This document shows, one piece after another, positions 41,773 through 51,275 of a DNA stretch of 64,000 nt. The DNA comes from Rhodoferax sediminis. Its GTDB lineage: Bacteria > Pseudomonadota > Gammaproteobacteria > Burkholderiales > Burkholderiaceae_C. Every line of letters starts with the position of its first letter. Within the stretch, counting starts at the first letter, position 1. The notes under the pieces are model-generated. The model had not been told where the DNA came from. It ran no database searches and was given only the letters and a program-made list of their open reading frames with translations. The stretch is taken from NCBI RefSeq assembly GCF_006970865.1, contig NZ_CP035503.1, forward strand, positions 3,113,001-3,177,000, in the 5' to 3' direction. A program made the translations under genes and the position numbers.

Positions 41773-43914
41773 TTATTTGAGCCGAGTTGCAATGTCTTCG
41801 ACGATCGGCTTCGCCAGTGCGTCACCGGACCTGACGCCGTCGCCATCTTTCATGACGAAGAGGGGATTGATATCGAATTCCTGCAAGACATCTCGCAGAT
41901 CGATGGCCAGAGCCGACAAGCGCATGAGGGTCTCGACCAGTTCTTTCACATCCGCCTTAGGGCGATCTCGCGCGCCGTCCAGGATGGCAAAAGAGCGCAG
42001 CTCACGCACCATCGCTTCCGCTTCCGAGCAAACGATCGGTGCCAGGCGAAAACTCACGTCTTTCATGACCTCGGCGAAAATGCCGCCGAAGCCCACCATG
42101 ACAGCCGGGCCGAACAGCGGATCGTTGTTGATGCCAAGGATCAGCTCGTGCGCTTCGCTGACCATTTCCTGCACCAGCACGCCGTCGAGCGCCGCCTTCG
42201 GTGCATAGGCCTTGGCGTTCGCTGTGATTTTGTCGAACGCTGCGGCCACAGCCGCAGCGCCCTCGACACGCACGCGAACACCCCCAGCTTCGGTTTTGTG
42301 CGGAATGTCGGCCGACATGATCTTCATGACCACGGGCCTGTTCATGGCGGCGGCCATGCGCACCGCGTCCGCTGAACTGGTAGCGAGCTGCTCTTGCGTG
42401 ACGCTGATGCCGTAGGCACTCAACACCTTCTTGGCCTCGAACTCCGTCAGGTCCGTGCGGCGGCCAAGCAAGGCCTTGCGCGCCTCGGGCTGATGGATGA
42501 CGAGCGGTTGTTCACTCAACACCTTCGCCACGCGGATTCGCGCCTCCGCGAAAGCCCACAATGCGCTGGCGCCGCGGGCACAGCGGACCGGGGACTGGTA
42601 CCTCGGAATGCCGGCCTTGTCCAGAATGTCGTAGGCGCCTCCCACACTGGCCGGATCGGCATTCCAGGCAACGAGGATCGGAATATGGCGCTCCTCGGAG
42701 ATGCGGACAATTTCGCGCGCCAATTCGACCGCCAGCTTGCCGCTGGCGGCAGCCAGTGCCAGCCCGATCATGTCAACGTTCGGATCGTCCGCCAGCCTTT
42801 CCAGCGTCACCTTGAGCAGGCTGGCGTCGCTGAGCAAACTCGCGGTCACATCCAGCGGATTCGCAACCGCGGCGAATGAAGGGAGCACCTGCTTGAGGGC
42901 GGTCACGGTGCCTGGGTCGAGGGGCGGCAATTGCAGGCCGCCGTTGGCGGCACCGTCGGCCATGGCAATGCCGGCGCCGCCCGAGATCGTCACGACAGCC
43001 AGGCGGTTGCCTTTGGGCAAACGTCTAGGCAACAGCGCCTTGGCGCAGTCCGCAAGGTCACCGACATCGTTGACTTCGATGATTCCGCTTTGTCGGAACG
43101 CGGCGCGATAAAGCGCCATCGCTCCGCCGAGATTGGCCGTGTGCGACGCAGCCGCTTTCGCGCCGGCTTCCGACGTGCCCACCTTCCAGATGAGCATCGG
43201 TTTGCCGGCGCTCAGCGCACGCCGGCCGATCGACACGAGCCGGTGCGCGTCCTGAAATCCTTCGACATAGCCCGCGATGACGTGCGTATCGAGGTCATCG
43301 ATCATGGCGTCCATGAAGTCGAGCGAGGTCGTCACAGATTCGTTGCCGGTGGAGACGTAGTGCCTGAATCCGATCCCTTCCTGGCTGGCCAGCATCACGA
43401 TCGAGTTACCGAAGGCGCCGCTCTGCGACGTGAGGCTGAGGTGACCGCGCGGATAAGTCAGGCCGTAGGGGGCCCCGAAGCCAACGTGGATGCCATCGCT
43501 GATATTCATGTAGCCCTGGCAGTTCGGACCGATGACGCGCATGCCGAACGACTGCGCAATGGCCGTGATATTGCGTTGCGCCTGAACGCCTTCCTCTCCG
43601 GCCTCGGCAAAGCCCGACGAAAGAATGACCGCAAATTTGCATCCCTTCTTGCCCAGCTCGGTCAGCGCATCGGGAACACGTTTGGCGCCGACCGCGATCA
43701 CCGCGACATCCGGCGCGCTGGGCAGCGACGCGACATCGGGGTAGCACGCATACCCTGCGACCTCCTCGTAGCGCGGATTGACCGGCAGGATTTCACCCGA
43801 GTAACCCTTGTCCTTGAGGTGCGCGATCGGTTGCCCGCTGATGGAGGCCAGATCCTGCGAGGCGCCAATCACGGCAACGGAGCGCGGCTTGAAGAACAGA
43901 TCGAATGCAGACAT
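41773..43914 (-). CDS. ADP-forming acyl-CoA ligase (acetyl-CoA synthetase-like)
   Basis: A 713-residue fused alpha-beta ligase. The N-terminal CoA-binding Rossmann domain is SVAVIGASQD, the ligase domain carries the phosphohistidine H258 in AASHTANLGG, and the C-terminal ATP-grasp domain holds VVMKIMSADIPHKTEAGGV. These enzymes reversibly form an acyl-CoA from acid, CoA and ATP, giving ADP. It lies with an SDR, an AcuI-like reductase and acyl-CoA dehydrogenases, so it probably activates an organic acid for beta-oxidation-like breakdown. The acid is not predictable. A homologue of 741 residues at 55889 heads the sister island. Confidence 0.88.
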   Translation of the reverse strand: MSAFDLFFKPRSVAVIGASQDLASISGQPIAHLKDKGYSGEILPVNPRYEEVAGYACYPDVASLPSAPDVAVIAVGAKRVPDALTELGKKGCKFAVILSSGFAEAGEEGVQAQRNITAIAQSFGMRVIGPNCQGYMNISDGIHVGFGAPYGLTYPRGHLSLTSQSGAFGNSIVMLASQEGIGFRHYVSTGNESVTTSLDFMDAMIDDLDTHVIAGYVEGFQDAHRLVSIGRRALSAGKPMLIWKVGTSEAGAKAAASHTANLGGAMALYRAAFRQSGIIEVNDVGDLADCAKALLPRRLPKGNRLAVVTISGGAGIAMADGAANGGLQLPPLDPGTVTALKQVLPSFAAVANPLDVTASLLSDASLLKVTLERLADDPNVDMIGLALAAASGKLAVELAREIVRISEERHIPILVAWNADPASVGGAYDILDKAGIPRYQSPVRCARGASALWAFAEARIRVAKVLSEQPLVIHQPEARKALLGRRTDLTEFEAKKVLSAYGISVTQEQLATSSADAVRMAAAMNRPVVMKIMSADIPHKTEAGGVRVRVEGAAAVAAAFDKITANAKAYAPKAALDGVLVQEMVSEAHELILGINNDPLFGPAVMVGFGGIFAEVMKDVSFRLAPIVCSEAEAMVRELRSFAILDGARDRPKADVKELVETLMRLSALAIDLRDVLQEFDINPLFVMKDGDGVRSGDALAKPIVEDIATRLK

Positions 43915-44037
43915 GAAGGACTCCTGATAACCGGGACATTCTTGCTACCGATACGCCTGTTGCGTTGTGGCTGGCTGCTTGGGTGATCGGGGCGGCGTGG
44001 GAGTGAGTTTGCCGGGGAAGGGTGTCGCCCCGCACCG

Positions 44038-44775
44038 TTACGCTCTGCGCATCAGGCTGTAACTTTGCGCTGTGGGCCCCCGATCGGGCTGGGTTGCAAG
44101 GAACATCGCCAGCGGTACGACGTCCTCTGGTTCCTTGATCCACTCTTGGGGAGGAAAGGACTGCTCGCCAAAGCGGGTCATGGCGGTTTTCACCGGCCCC
44201 GGAATCAGCTCGTTGACGCTGATATTGAATTCCTCCAACTCAACGGCCAGCACTTGCGCCATCATCCACAGTGCGCTCTTGGAGCTGGCGTAGGCCGACA
44301 GCCCCGGCATCGCGCGGTGGCGGCTGCCCGATCCTGTCACGATGATCTTCCCCGCACCCCGTGCACGCAGATGCGGGATGGCTGCATGCACAGTGTTGTA
44401 GGCGCCCACCAGATTGACCTCAATGGTTTCACGCCACTGTGCCGGATCACTCTTTTGCAACTTGCGCCCTTCGCCCGCAGTGCCGGCGTTGGCGAGCACG
44501 ATATCGATACCGCCATAGGTGGCGACCGCGTGGTCGAACAACGCAAGCATCTGGGCATGCTCGACCACGTCAGCGGTAAAGATGCTCGCTCGGCCACCGG
44601 CCTTCTCGATCAGCGCAAGTGTCACTCCCAGTTCACCCTCCTTGCGCGCGCTGCACACCACGGCTGCGCCGGCTTGAGCGTAGGCAACAGCAATGGCGCG
44701 GCCGATACCGCGCCCCGCACCGGTGATCACGGCGACTTTGCCGTCGAGTGGTCTGGTCTGGGATATTTCACTCAT
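44038..44775 (-). CDS. Short-chain dehydrogenase/reductase (SDR)
   Basis: A 245-residue classical SDR. The cofactor motif is TGAGRGIG near the N-terminus, the NAG segment is VLANAGT, and the catalytic Tyr and Lys are in YASSK. Together with the acyl-CoA genes it probably reduces a 3-ketoacyl-CoA or oxidises a hydroxyacyl-CoA. The C-terminal end (FLATQPDRGPTAQSYSLMRR) closely parallels that of the SDR at 55019 (FLASQLQPGPTGQTFSLARR), supporting a common origin of the two islands. It ends 123 bases from the ligase start and begins 7 bases after the AcuI-like stop. Confidence 0.88.
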   Translation of the reverse strand: MSEISQTRPLDGKVAVITGAGRGIGRAIAVAYAQAGAAVVCSARKEGELGVTLALIEKAGGRASIFTADVVEHAQMLALFDHAVATYGGIDIVLANAGTAGEGRKLQKSDPAQWRETIEVNLVGAYNTVHAAIPHLRARGAGKIIVTGSGSRHRAMPGLSAYASSKSALWMMAQVLAVELEEFNISVNELIPGPVKTAMTRFGEQSFPPQEWIKEPEDVVPLAMFLATQPDRGPTAQSYSLMRRA

Positions 44776-44782
44776 CGAATTC

Positions 44783-45769
44783 TCACTTGCTCATGTCAAT
44801 TACGGTGCGTCCGCGGGTCTGCCCTTCCAGCATGCGGTCCAGATAGGTTGGCAGTTCATCCATCTGGATGACGTGAGCAATCTGCACCAGATGTGCTGGC
44901 CGATATTCGCGGGCGATCTTTTTCCAAACCTGCTCGCGCACCGGCATGGGTGAATTGGCGTTGATGCCTAGCAGGCGGATGCCCCGAAGAATAAAAGGAA
45001 GCACCGTCGTTGCCAATTCGGCACCGCCCGCATTGCCGAAGGCGGCAATCACACCGCCCGGCTGCACTGTGCGGGTCAACCAGGCCAATGTGGCACCGCC
45101 CACGGAATCAATTGCGCCAGCCCACTGAGCTTTTTCCAGGGGTTTCGGGTTTTCCTGTGGCGCAAGCCGTCCGATGATATTGCTCGCGCCAAGCATCTTC
45201 AGATACGGTGCCTCGCTCTCTTTTCCGCTCATGGCGGTCACCTGGTAGCCGCGCTGGGTGAGCATGTCGATGGCCACACTGGCCACGCCGCCGGTCGCGC
45301 CATCGACCAGTACGGGGCCTTGACCGGGTTCGAGCCCGTTGAGCTCCATCAGATGCAGCGAATAGCCCGCGGTGTAGCCGGCTGCTCCTATCACGGCTGC
45401 ATCAAAAAGACTCAGCCCCTCGGGGATGCGAAGCACCCAGTCGCCCGGTACCCGTGCGACTTGCGAATGCCCGCCATCATGGTCAACCCCAATGCCGAAC
45501 CCATGCACGACGACTTCGGCACCCTTCTTGAAACGTGAGTCGGCCGACTCCAGCACGGTACCTGCCAGATCAATCCCGCCGATGCGGGGCCAGGTGCGGA
45601 TGATGCCGTTCAGGCCCTTGGATGCAAGTGCATCCTTGTAGTTGATACTTGAGTAGGCGACTTTGATGGTGACGTTGCCGGGGCTGAGGTCGTCAACGGA
45701 CAAGTCGGCAAGCTGGCATACCGGTGCGCCGTCGCCGGCCAGCAAACGAAAAGCTTTGAAGTTTTGCAT
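44783..45769 (-). CDS. acuI: Acrylyl-CoA reductase/AcuI-like MDR oxidoreductase
   Basis: A 328-residue zinc-free medium-chain reductase of the YhdH/AcuI group. The N-terminal segment SSINYKDALASKG and the nucleotide site VDGATGGVASVAIDML are characteristic. AcuI reduces acryloyl-CoA to propionyl-CoA with NADPH, and close homologues act on other 2-enoyl-CoAs. In this operon with two acyl-CoA dehydrogenases it may reduce or detoxify an unsaturated CoA intermediate. Spacing is 12 bases from the dehydrogenase upstream and 7 bases to the SDR downstream. Confidence 0.8.
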   Translation of the reverse strand: MQNFKAFRLLAGDGAPVCQLADLSVDDLSPGNVTIKVAYSSINYKDALASKGLNGIIRTWPRIGGIDLAGTVLESADSRFKKGAEVVVHGFGIGVDHDGGHSQVARVPGDWVLRIPEGLSLFDAAVIGAAGYTAGYSLHLMELNGLEPGQGPVLVDGATGGVASVAIDMLTQRGYQVTAMSGKESEAPYLKMLGASNIIGRLAPQENPKPLEKAQWAGAIDSVGGATLAWLTRTVQPGGVIAAFGNAGGAELATTVLPFILRGIRLLGINANSPMPVREQVWKKIAREYRPAHLVQIAHVIQMDELPTYLDRMLEGQTRGRTVIDMSK

Positions 45770-45781
45770 ATAGGTGTGAGA

Positions 45782-47014
45782 TCAGGGTCTAAGACTGGAT
45801 TTCAGGATTCGCCGCGCCAGTGTTGCGCGGTGCAGCTCCGACGCACCGTCATAGATGCGGAACGGCCGCAGTTCACGAAGAATCAGGGAGACCGGCGTGT
45901 CTTCGGACATACCGAGTGCACCCATCATTTGCGCAGCGCGGTCGGCCACCCGGCCCACGGCCTCGGACACAAACACCTTGGTCATGGCCGACTCGTGTTT
46001 GACCGATTCACCGGCATCCATCTTTGCCGCCGCATGCCAGGTCATGAGTCTGCAGGCGTGCAGGTCGATGTGTGAGTCAGCCACCATGGCCTGGATCTGT
46101 TGCAGGTCGGCCAACGGCTTGCCAAAGGAAAAGCGTGTCTTGACATACTCCTGTGCGATCCCCATTGCGCGAGATGCGCGTCCAATAAACCGCATGCAGT
46201 GCGAAAGGCGCGCTGGCTCCAGCCGCAGCTGGGCGTAAGCGAGGCCTTGCCCCACCTCACCCAGCACCGCGTCGTCGGTCACCTCGCAGTCATGGAGCTC
46301 GATCTCGCCGTGTCCGCCGATCTGAAAGCCGTCAATGCTCGGGATGTTCCTGACGACCCGATAGCCCGGGTTGTCTGCGTCCACGATGAAGGTGGTTGCG
46401 CCTTCAGCGGTTTGGGCCAGCACAATGGCAAACGCGGCATCCACGGCACCGCTGATGAACCATTTGTGTCCATCGATCACCCACCCACCCGGCCGGCGTT
46501 GGGCGGTGGTTTTCAGCATGGACGGGTCAGAGCCCGCGCCGGGCGCAGGTTCGGTCATGGCAAAGCAGGAGCGGATATCGCCCCGGATCAGCGGCTCAAG
46601 GTATTTGGTACGCTGCTGTGGCGAGCCTTGCTGGATCAAATTGATCATGTTGGGCTGGTCAGGCGGCGCGCAGTTCATGGCGATCGGCCCGAGAAAGCTG
46701 CGGCCCGCTTCTTCGAGTACGACGGCACGGTCGCGCCATGACAGGCCAAGCCCCCCCAACTCGACCGGGAGCTGCGGCGCGTAGATACCCGCCGTCTTGG
46801 CTTTCTCGCGCAGAACATGCGCGACGCGATCCAATGCCTGAACGTCATGCGCCAACTCGATTCGCTCGCGCGGAATTGCTTCGCTTTCCACGAAATGACG
46901 CACACGGTCCCTGAGTTCCAGCAGCTTCTCGCTGTGGCCAAAAATATTGGCTTTTTTTCCTTGCACGGACCTCTCCTCGAAATCAGCAAATTCCATCATC
47001 GCTACGTCCGGCAT
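45782..47014 (-). CDS. Acyl-CoA dehydrogenase (ACAD10/11-like)
   Basis: A 410-residue flavoprotein dehydrogenase. The FAD/substrate segment CFAMTEPAPGAGSDPS is clear, and the C-terminus reads PFRIYDGASELHRATLARRI. The position usually occupied by the catalytic glutamate in short-chain enzymes (Y-E-G) is Y-D-G here, as in the ACAD10/11-like subgroup, so the substrate may be a hydroxylated or branched acyl-CoA. The remnant at 61621-62100 in the sister island is of the same subgroup (its tail reads RPFRIYDGASELHRATLGRR). The Bug receptor stop region is 10 bases downstream of the next gene start. Confidence 0.88.
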   Translation of the reverse strand: MPDVAMMEFADFEERSVQGKKANIFGHSEKLLELRDRVRHFVESEAIPRERIELAHDVQALDRVAHVLREKAKTAGIYAPQLPVELGGLGLSWRDRAVVLEEAGRSFLGPIAMNCAPPDQPNMINLIQQGSPQQRTKYLEPLIRGDIRSCFAMTEPAPGAGSDPSMLKTTAQRRPGGWVIDGHKWFISGAVDAAFAIVLAQTAEGATTFIVDADNPGYRVVRNIPSIDGFQIGGHGEIELHDCEVTDDAVLGEVGQGLAYAQLRLEPARLSHCMRFIGRASRAMGIAQEYVKTRFSFGKPLADLQQIQAMVADSHIDLHACRLMTWHAAAKMDAGESVKHESAMTKVFVSEAVGRVADRAAQMMGALGMSEDTPVSLILRELRPFRIYDGASELHRATLARRILKSSLRP

Positions 47015-47023
47015 AGTTCGCGG

Positions 47024-47995
47024 TTAGTCCAGCGTTGTGCCCGTGGACTTCACCAGAGCCGCCCATTTGACCGTTTGAGCCTTGATCATTTCAGCAAACT
47101 GCTCTGGTGTGCCGCCGGCTGGCTCCGCACCCAGATTGATCATTTGTTTCCGAACGTCCGGCATGGCGAGGATCTTCACCATCGCCGCATGAAGCTTGTC
47201 GATAATGGGCCTAGGCGTCCCTGCAGGGGCCATCATTCCCTTCCAGGCCGGTACCACGAAACCCGGAAGGCCCGCCTCCTGTGCAGTGGGAACGTCAGGC
47301 GCCGCTGGCGCTCGATGTTCGCTGGCGACGGCCAGTGCACGCAACGCTCCGGCCTTGACCTGCGGCAACAGCGCCGGCATGTTGTCGATTGCCATTGTGA
47401 CGTGCCCGGCCACGAGATCACTCACCGCGGGAGCCGTACCCTTGTACGGGACATGCAGCATTTTCAACCCAGCGAGCTGGTTCATGAGTTCACCGGCCAG
47501 GTGTGCTGGCGTGCCAATGCCGGGCGATGCGAAGGTTACTGCGGTCGGATTGGCCTTGGCATAGGCGATGAATTCCTTAAGCGTTTTCGCGGGAACCGAG
47601 GGTGTGACCACCATCAGGTTGTATTCGTTCTGCATCAGCGTTATAGGAGCCAGATCCTTGGCCGGATCGAACGTCATCTTCTTGTACAGGCTCGGGTTGA
47701 TCACAATCTGCGCCGTCGCGGCCATCAGCAGCGTATAGCCGTCGGGCCGAGCATGGGCGACCACCTCGCTACCAATGTTGCCGCCCGCACCGGGACGGTT
47801 TTCCACGATGACCGGCTGTTTCAATTCCAGGGTCAGTTTCTGCGCGGCCAGTCGTGCCGCGATATCGGCCGAACCGCCCGGCGCGTACCCGACGATCAGC
47901 TTGATGGGCTTGTTTGGGTAAGTGTCTTGCGCGAAAGCTGCGCTCGAAATGGACAGCGCGAATGCGCCAGCTATCAATAATGTTCGACGATGCAT
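47024..47995 (-). CDS. Bug/TctC-family periplasmic receptor
   Basis: A 323-residue binding protein with a signal peptide (MHRRTLLIAGAFALSISS, cleavage near AFAQ), then PNKPIKLIVGYAPGGSADIA and ENRPGAGGNIGSEVVAHA, the family's ligand-loop motifs. It is followed in transcription order by the acyl-CoA dehydrogenase with 9 bases between. A second Bug gene lies immediately upstream at 48062-49030; the two differ enough to be separate receptors rather than a recent duplication. No TctA/B genes accompany them. Confidence 0.92.
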   Translation of the reverse strand: MHRRTLLIAGAFALSISSAAFAQDTYPNKPIKLIVGYAPGGSADIAARLAAQKLTLELKQPVIVENRPGAGGNIGSEVVAHARPDGYTLLMAATAQIVINPSLYKKMTFDPAKDLAPITLMQNEYNLMVVTPSVPAKTLKEFIAYAKANPTAVTFASPGIGTPAHLAGELMNQLAGLKMLHVPYKGTAPAVSDLVAGHVTMAIDNMPALLPQVKAGALRALAVASEHRAPAAPDVPTAQEAGLPGFVVPAWKGMMAPAGTPRPIIDKLHAAMVKILAMPDVRKQMINLGAEPAGGTPEQFAEMIKAQTVKWAALVKSTGTTLD

Positions 47996-48061
47996 GAGTC
48001 TCTCCTAATATCTTTAAACTAATTCGAACTTCAGTAGCCAGGGTGGCGATCTCCAGCTATG

Positions 48062-49030
48062 TCATTGCGGTTTGATGCCTGCACGCTGGGCAACATTCGT
48101 CCATCTCGCGGTTTCGGTCTGAATGTGCGCGGAAAACTCGGCTGGCGTGCTGCCGACCGGCTCGATGCCTTGTTGCAGCAGGAGTTCTCGCACTTTTGGG
48201 GTCTGCAACACCGTCTGAATTTCCTTGTTCAGCTGCGCGACGATGGGCGCAGGTGTGCCGCGTGGCGCGAGAACGCCCCACCATGAATAGGCTTCCATTG
48301 GATAGCCCAACTCCTTGAGAGTCGGTACGTTGGGCAGCAGACTGGAGCGGGTCGGCATTGCAATGGCCAGCGCGATCAACGCACCCGACTTGACCTGCGC
48401 AAAATTGGGGCCGAGGGTGTCGAAGCTCACGGGCACTTGCCCTCCAATCAATGCCGCCGCGGCCTCCGAACTGCCCTTATAGGGAATGTGTTGCAGATGG
48501 CTTTTCGACTCGGTCTTGAACAGTTCCCCAGCAAGATGCGGAATACTGCCGGTCCCTGCACTCGCGAAGGACAGGCCACCCGAAGCGCTTTGGGACTGCG
48601 CAACCAGGTCGGCTACGCTCTTGATTGGCGACTTTGCGTTTGCGAAGATGAATACGGGGACCTTCGTGATCAGAGATACTGGTTCCAGGTCCGTTTGGAC
48701 GTTGTAAGGCAAGTGTGCGAACAGCGCGACGTTAGTCGCCAAGTTGGCGGTCCCCATCAATAAGGTGTACCCGTCAGGTGCCGCCCTTACCACGTAGTTA
48801 GTGCCAATTTGAGTGGACGCTCCTGGCTTGTCTTCCACAATCACCGGCTGACCCAGCAGTTCGCCCAGTTTTTGGCTCATCGCCCGCGCGGCTGTGTCGG
48901 TGCCGCCACCGGCCGCGTATGGCACGATCAGCCGGATTGGCCTTGACGGATACGCTTGCTGCGCCATTGCGGGCTGAGTTGCCAGTACCGCTAGTGCCCC
49001 CAGGGCAGCCAGCAGATTACGTTTTTGCAT
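48062..49030 (-). CDS. Bug/TctC-family periplasmic receptor
   Basis: A 322-residue binding protein starting at ATG 49030 (MQKRNLLAALGALAVLA, cleavage near AMAQ). The frame remains open to 49411 but only inside the neighbouring dehydrogenase. The mature protein begins with PSRPIRLIVPYAAGGGTDTA and has VEDKPGASTQIGTNYV where most members have ENRPGA. It sits between another Bug gene and the acyl-CoA dehydrogenase at 49125, all on the same strand. Its likely role is periplasmic capture of the carboxylate degraded by this island. Confidence 0.92.
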   Translation of the reverse strand: MQKRNLLAALGALAVLATQPAMAQQAYPSRPIRLIVPYAAGGGTDTAARAMSQKLGELLGQPVIVEDKPGASTQIGTNYVVRAAPDGYTLLMGTANLATNVALFAHLPYNVQTDLEPVSLITKVPVFIFANAKSPIKSVADLVAQSQSASGGLSFASAGTGSIPHLAGELFKTESKSHLQHIPYKGSSEAAAALIGGQVPVSFDTLGPNFAQVKSGALIALAIAMPTRSSLLPNVPTLKELGYPMEAYSWWGVLAPRGTPAPIVAQLNKEIQTVLQTPKVRELLLQQGIEPVGSTPAEFSAHIQTETARWTNVAQRAGIKPQ

Positions 49031-49124
49031 TTGAATGTCTCCCGTTTCGTAGGAATAGTGAATAAGGCCGCCAATAACGGTTCTTGAAGGCGAGATCAAG
49101 TCTCGATGCCGGCGGTGCCTGATT

Positions 49125-50291
49125 TCAGCTCTTAATGTCGAATCCCGCCTTGCTAAGGGTGCGCTTGGCGATGTTGAGCTGGTGAATCTGGCTGGTTCCC
49201 TCGTAGAGCCTGAAAAGCCGCACATCGCGATAGAAACGCTCAATGCTGTTATCGGCGATGAAGCCGTAGCCGCCGAGCATCTGCACGCATCGGTCGGCGA
49301 CCCGGCCACACATTTCGGAGGCGAAGTACTTGCAGATGGACGCCTCCATGGTGACGTCAACCCCTTCATCGCGCTTGCGCGCGGTCTCGAGCACCAACGC
49401 ACGAGCGGCATGAATCTCGGTCTGGCAGTCAGCGATCAGGGCCTGCACCAGCTGGAACGCCGCCACCGGCTGGCCAAACTGCTTGCGGGTTGCGGTGTAC
49501 TGCACGGCGTCGTCCAGCATGCGAATGGCCGGGCCGATGCACAGCGCCGAGAGGTGGATGCGTTGCTTGTTGAGCACCTTCATGGCGATCTTGAAGCCTC
49601 GCCCTTCAGTATCGCCAATGAGGCTTTTCAGCGGCACGCGGCAGTTGTCGAAGTGCACCTCCGACACCGGCGAGCCCGCCTGCCCCATCTTCTGATACGG
49701 CTTGCCCGTGGTCAGACCCGGCGTGCCACGCTCAACCAGGAATGCCGATACACCGCCCGCACCCGGGTTGGCTGGGTCGGTGCGGGCCATCACGGTGAAC
49801 AGACCGGCGATGGGTGCGTTGGTGATGAAGCACTTGGTTCCATTTAGGATATAGGTATCGCCGTCGCGCACGGCTGTTGTCTTGAGCGTCGCCGCGTCCG
49901 ACCCTGCTTCAGGCTCCGTGAGAGCAAAGCAACCGGTGAGCTGGCCGCTAACCATATCCGGCAGGTAGCGCCGCTTCTGCTCTTCAGAACCCTCGATCAC
50001 CAGCGCCTCGGAACCAATTCCCGTGTTAGTGCCGACGCGGGCGCGAAAGGCGACCGAGCACTGGGACAACTCCATTGCGGCGAGCACCAACTCCTCGGTG
50101 GTCATGCCCGCACCGCCGTATGCCTCCGGGATCGAGAAGCCGAACAGTCCCTGTGCGGCCATCTCGGCCACCACATCGGCCGGCACCTCATCGAGGCGAG
50201 CCACGTCGGCTTCCCGAGGCACCAGGCGCGTGCGAACAAAGTCGCGCAGCCTTCCAAGAAATATCTCAAAGCCCTGGGGATCTCGAATCAC
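49125..50291 (-). CDS. Acyl-CoA dehydrogenase (short-chain type)
   Basis: A 388-residue acyl-CoA dehydrogenase. CFALTEPEAGSDAATLKT and ILNGTKCFITNA form the flavin and substrate region, and YEGTSQIHQLNIAKRTL at the C-terminus carries the catalytic glutamate of short/medium-chain enzymes. It is the first gene of the minus-strand acyl-CoA operon, divergent from the IclR gene at 50460, with the inverted repeat at 50363-50389 in the gap. That makes it the likely direct target of the IclR regulators. Confidence 0.92.
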   Translation of the reverse strand: MIRDPQGFEIFLGRLRDFVRTRLVPREADVARLDEVPADVVAEMAAQGLFGFSIPEAYGGAGMTTEELVLAAMELSQCSVAFRARVGTNTGIGSEALVIEGSEEQKRRYLPDMVSGQLTGCFALTEPEAGSDAATLKTTAVRDGDTYILNGTKCFITNAPIAGLFTVMARTDPANPGAGGVSAFLVERGTPGLTTGKPYQKMGQAGSPVSEVHFDNCRVPLKSLIGDTEGRGFKIAMKVLNKQRIHLSALCIGPAIRMLDDAVQYTATRKQFGQPVAAFQLVQALIADCQTEIHAARALVLETARKRDEGVDVTMEASICKYFASEMCGRVADRCVQMLGGYGFIADNSIERFYRDVRLFRLYEGTSQIHQLNIAKRTLSKAGFDIKS

Positions 50292-50362
50292 GTCTGCTCC
50301 TCTTCGTTGTCCGGCACCGACCGGGCGGTTGAAGGAATATAGGCGGAGACAGGCGAAGATGA

Positions 50363-50389
50363 AATGTTTGTTTTGATATATTAAACATT
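50363..50389. promoter_or_regulatory. Inverted repeat in divergent promoter, likely IclR operator
   Basis: Arms AATGTTT and AAACATT (perfect, 7 bp) are separated by 13 A/T-rich bases. The site is 72 bases before the dehydrogenase start on one side and 71 bases before the IclR ATG on the other, in an A/T-rich island within GC-rich DNA. This is the layout of autoregulated divergent catabolic operons. Confidence 0.55.
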
Positions 50390-50459
50390 ATGTGTGACTG
50401 CTGGTTTGATAATCCAGTCAAAATTCCGACCTCAATAGCTTGACGAGTTCGTCGTTCAC

Positions 50460-51257
50460 ATGAATACATCGCCTCCCGAACGTCACCAGATGTTTGCTAC
50501 CAGCCTGGCCAATGGGCTTTTGATTCTCAAGAGCTTCAAGGTGGGTGAGCCCGCGCTCAACAATCGCGAATTCGTCGAGAGAACCGGCTTGTCCAAAGCG
50601 ACGGTGTCGCGCCTGACCTACACGCTGGGCGAGCTGGGGTTTCTCAAGTACGACGCGGAGCAGCGGCGCTACCGCCTGGGCTCGACGACGTTGTCGATAG
50701 GCTATCCCCTCATGGCAAGCTTGACCATCCGGCAGGTGGCGCGGCCCTTCATGAAGGCGCTGGCGGATCACGCGCGCGGCTCGGTGTCGCTGGGCATGCG
50801 TGACCGCTCCAACGCGGTGTACATTGAGACCGTCCGAGGCCATGAAGCAATTGCCTTTCGTCCGGACATAGGTGGCTCCATGCCCCTGTTGGCGACGGCC
50901 ATCGGCCGGGCGTGGCTGGCCGGCATTGGCGAGGAGCAACGCCATCAGGTGCTCAAACACATTCAAGCCGAACACCCCGATGCATGGAAGAAGCACCGCC
51001 GTGCAGTGCAAGCATCGCTTCGCAACTACGAGGCCACCGGTTTTTGCATCTCGCGTGGTGATTGGCAGCAGGATATTCATGCCGTGGCGGTGCCGATGCA
51101 ACTGGTGGTCGATGGCGAAACGCTGGTTTTCAACTGTGGTGTGCCAGCGGTGTTGTTGAGCCAAAGTACGCTCGAAGCCGACTTGGGGCCACGACTCTTG
51201 CGCATGGTTCGCGACGTGGAACGCGCCTACCTGGCGCAGCAGGGTTCAGTAAACTGA
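50460..51257 (+). CDS. IclR-family regulator, first of a tandem pair
   Basis: A 265-residue IclR protein. The winged helix is at about 10-70 (NREFVERTGLSKATVSRLTY) and the effector domain follows (GMRDRSNAVYIETVRGHEAI). It is related to the adjacent regulator at 51276 (same VERTGLSKATVSRLTYTL-like helix and YPLMAS/YPLLAG segment), so the pair arose by duplication. It is divergent from the acyl-CoA operon. Two close regulators could respond to different intermediates or form mixed complexes; sequence cannot tell. Confidence 0.9.
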   Translation: MNTSPPERHQMFATSLANGLLILKSFKVGEPALNNREFVERTGLSKATVSRLTYTLGELGFLKYDAEQRRYRLGSTTLSIGYPLMASLTIRQVARPFMKALADHARGSVSLGMRDRSNAVYIETVRGHEAIAFRPDIGGSMPLLATAIGRAWLAGIGEEQRHQVLKHIQAEHPDAWKKHRRAVQASLRNYEATGFCISRGDWQQDIHAVAVPMQLVVDGETLVFNCGVPAVLLSQSTLEADLGPRLLRMVRDVERAYLAQQGSVN

Positions 51258-51275
51258 GGCCGACAGCGCACCACC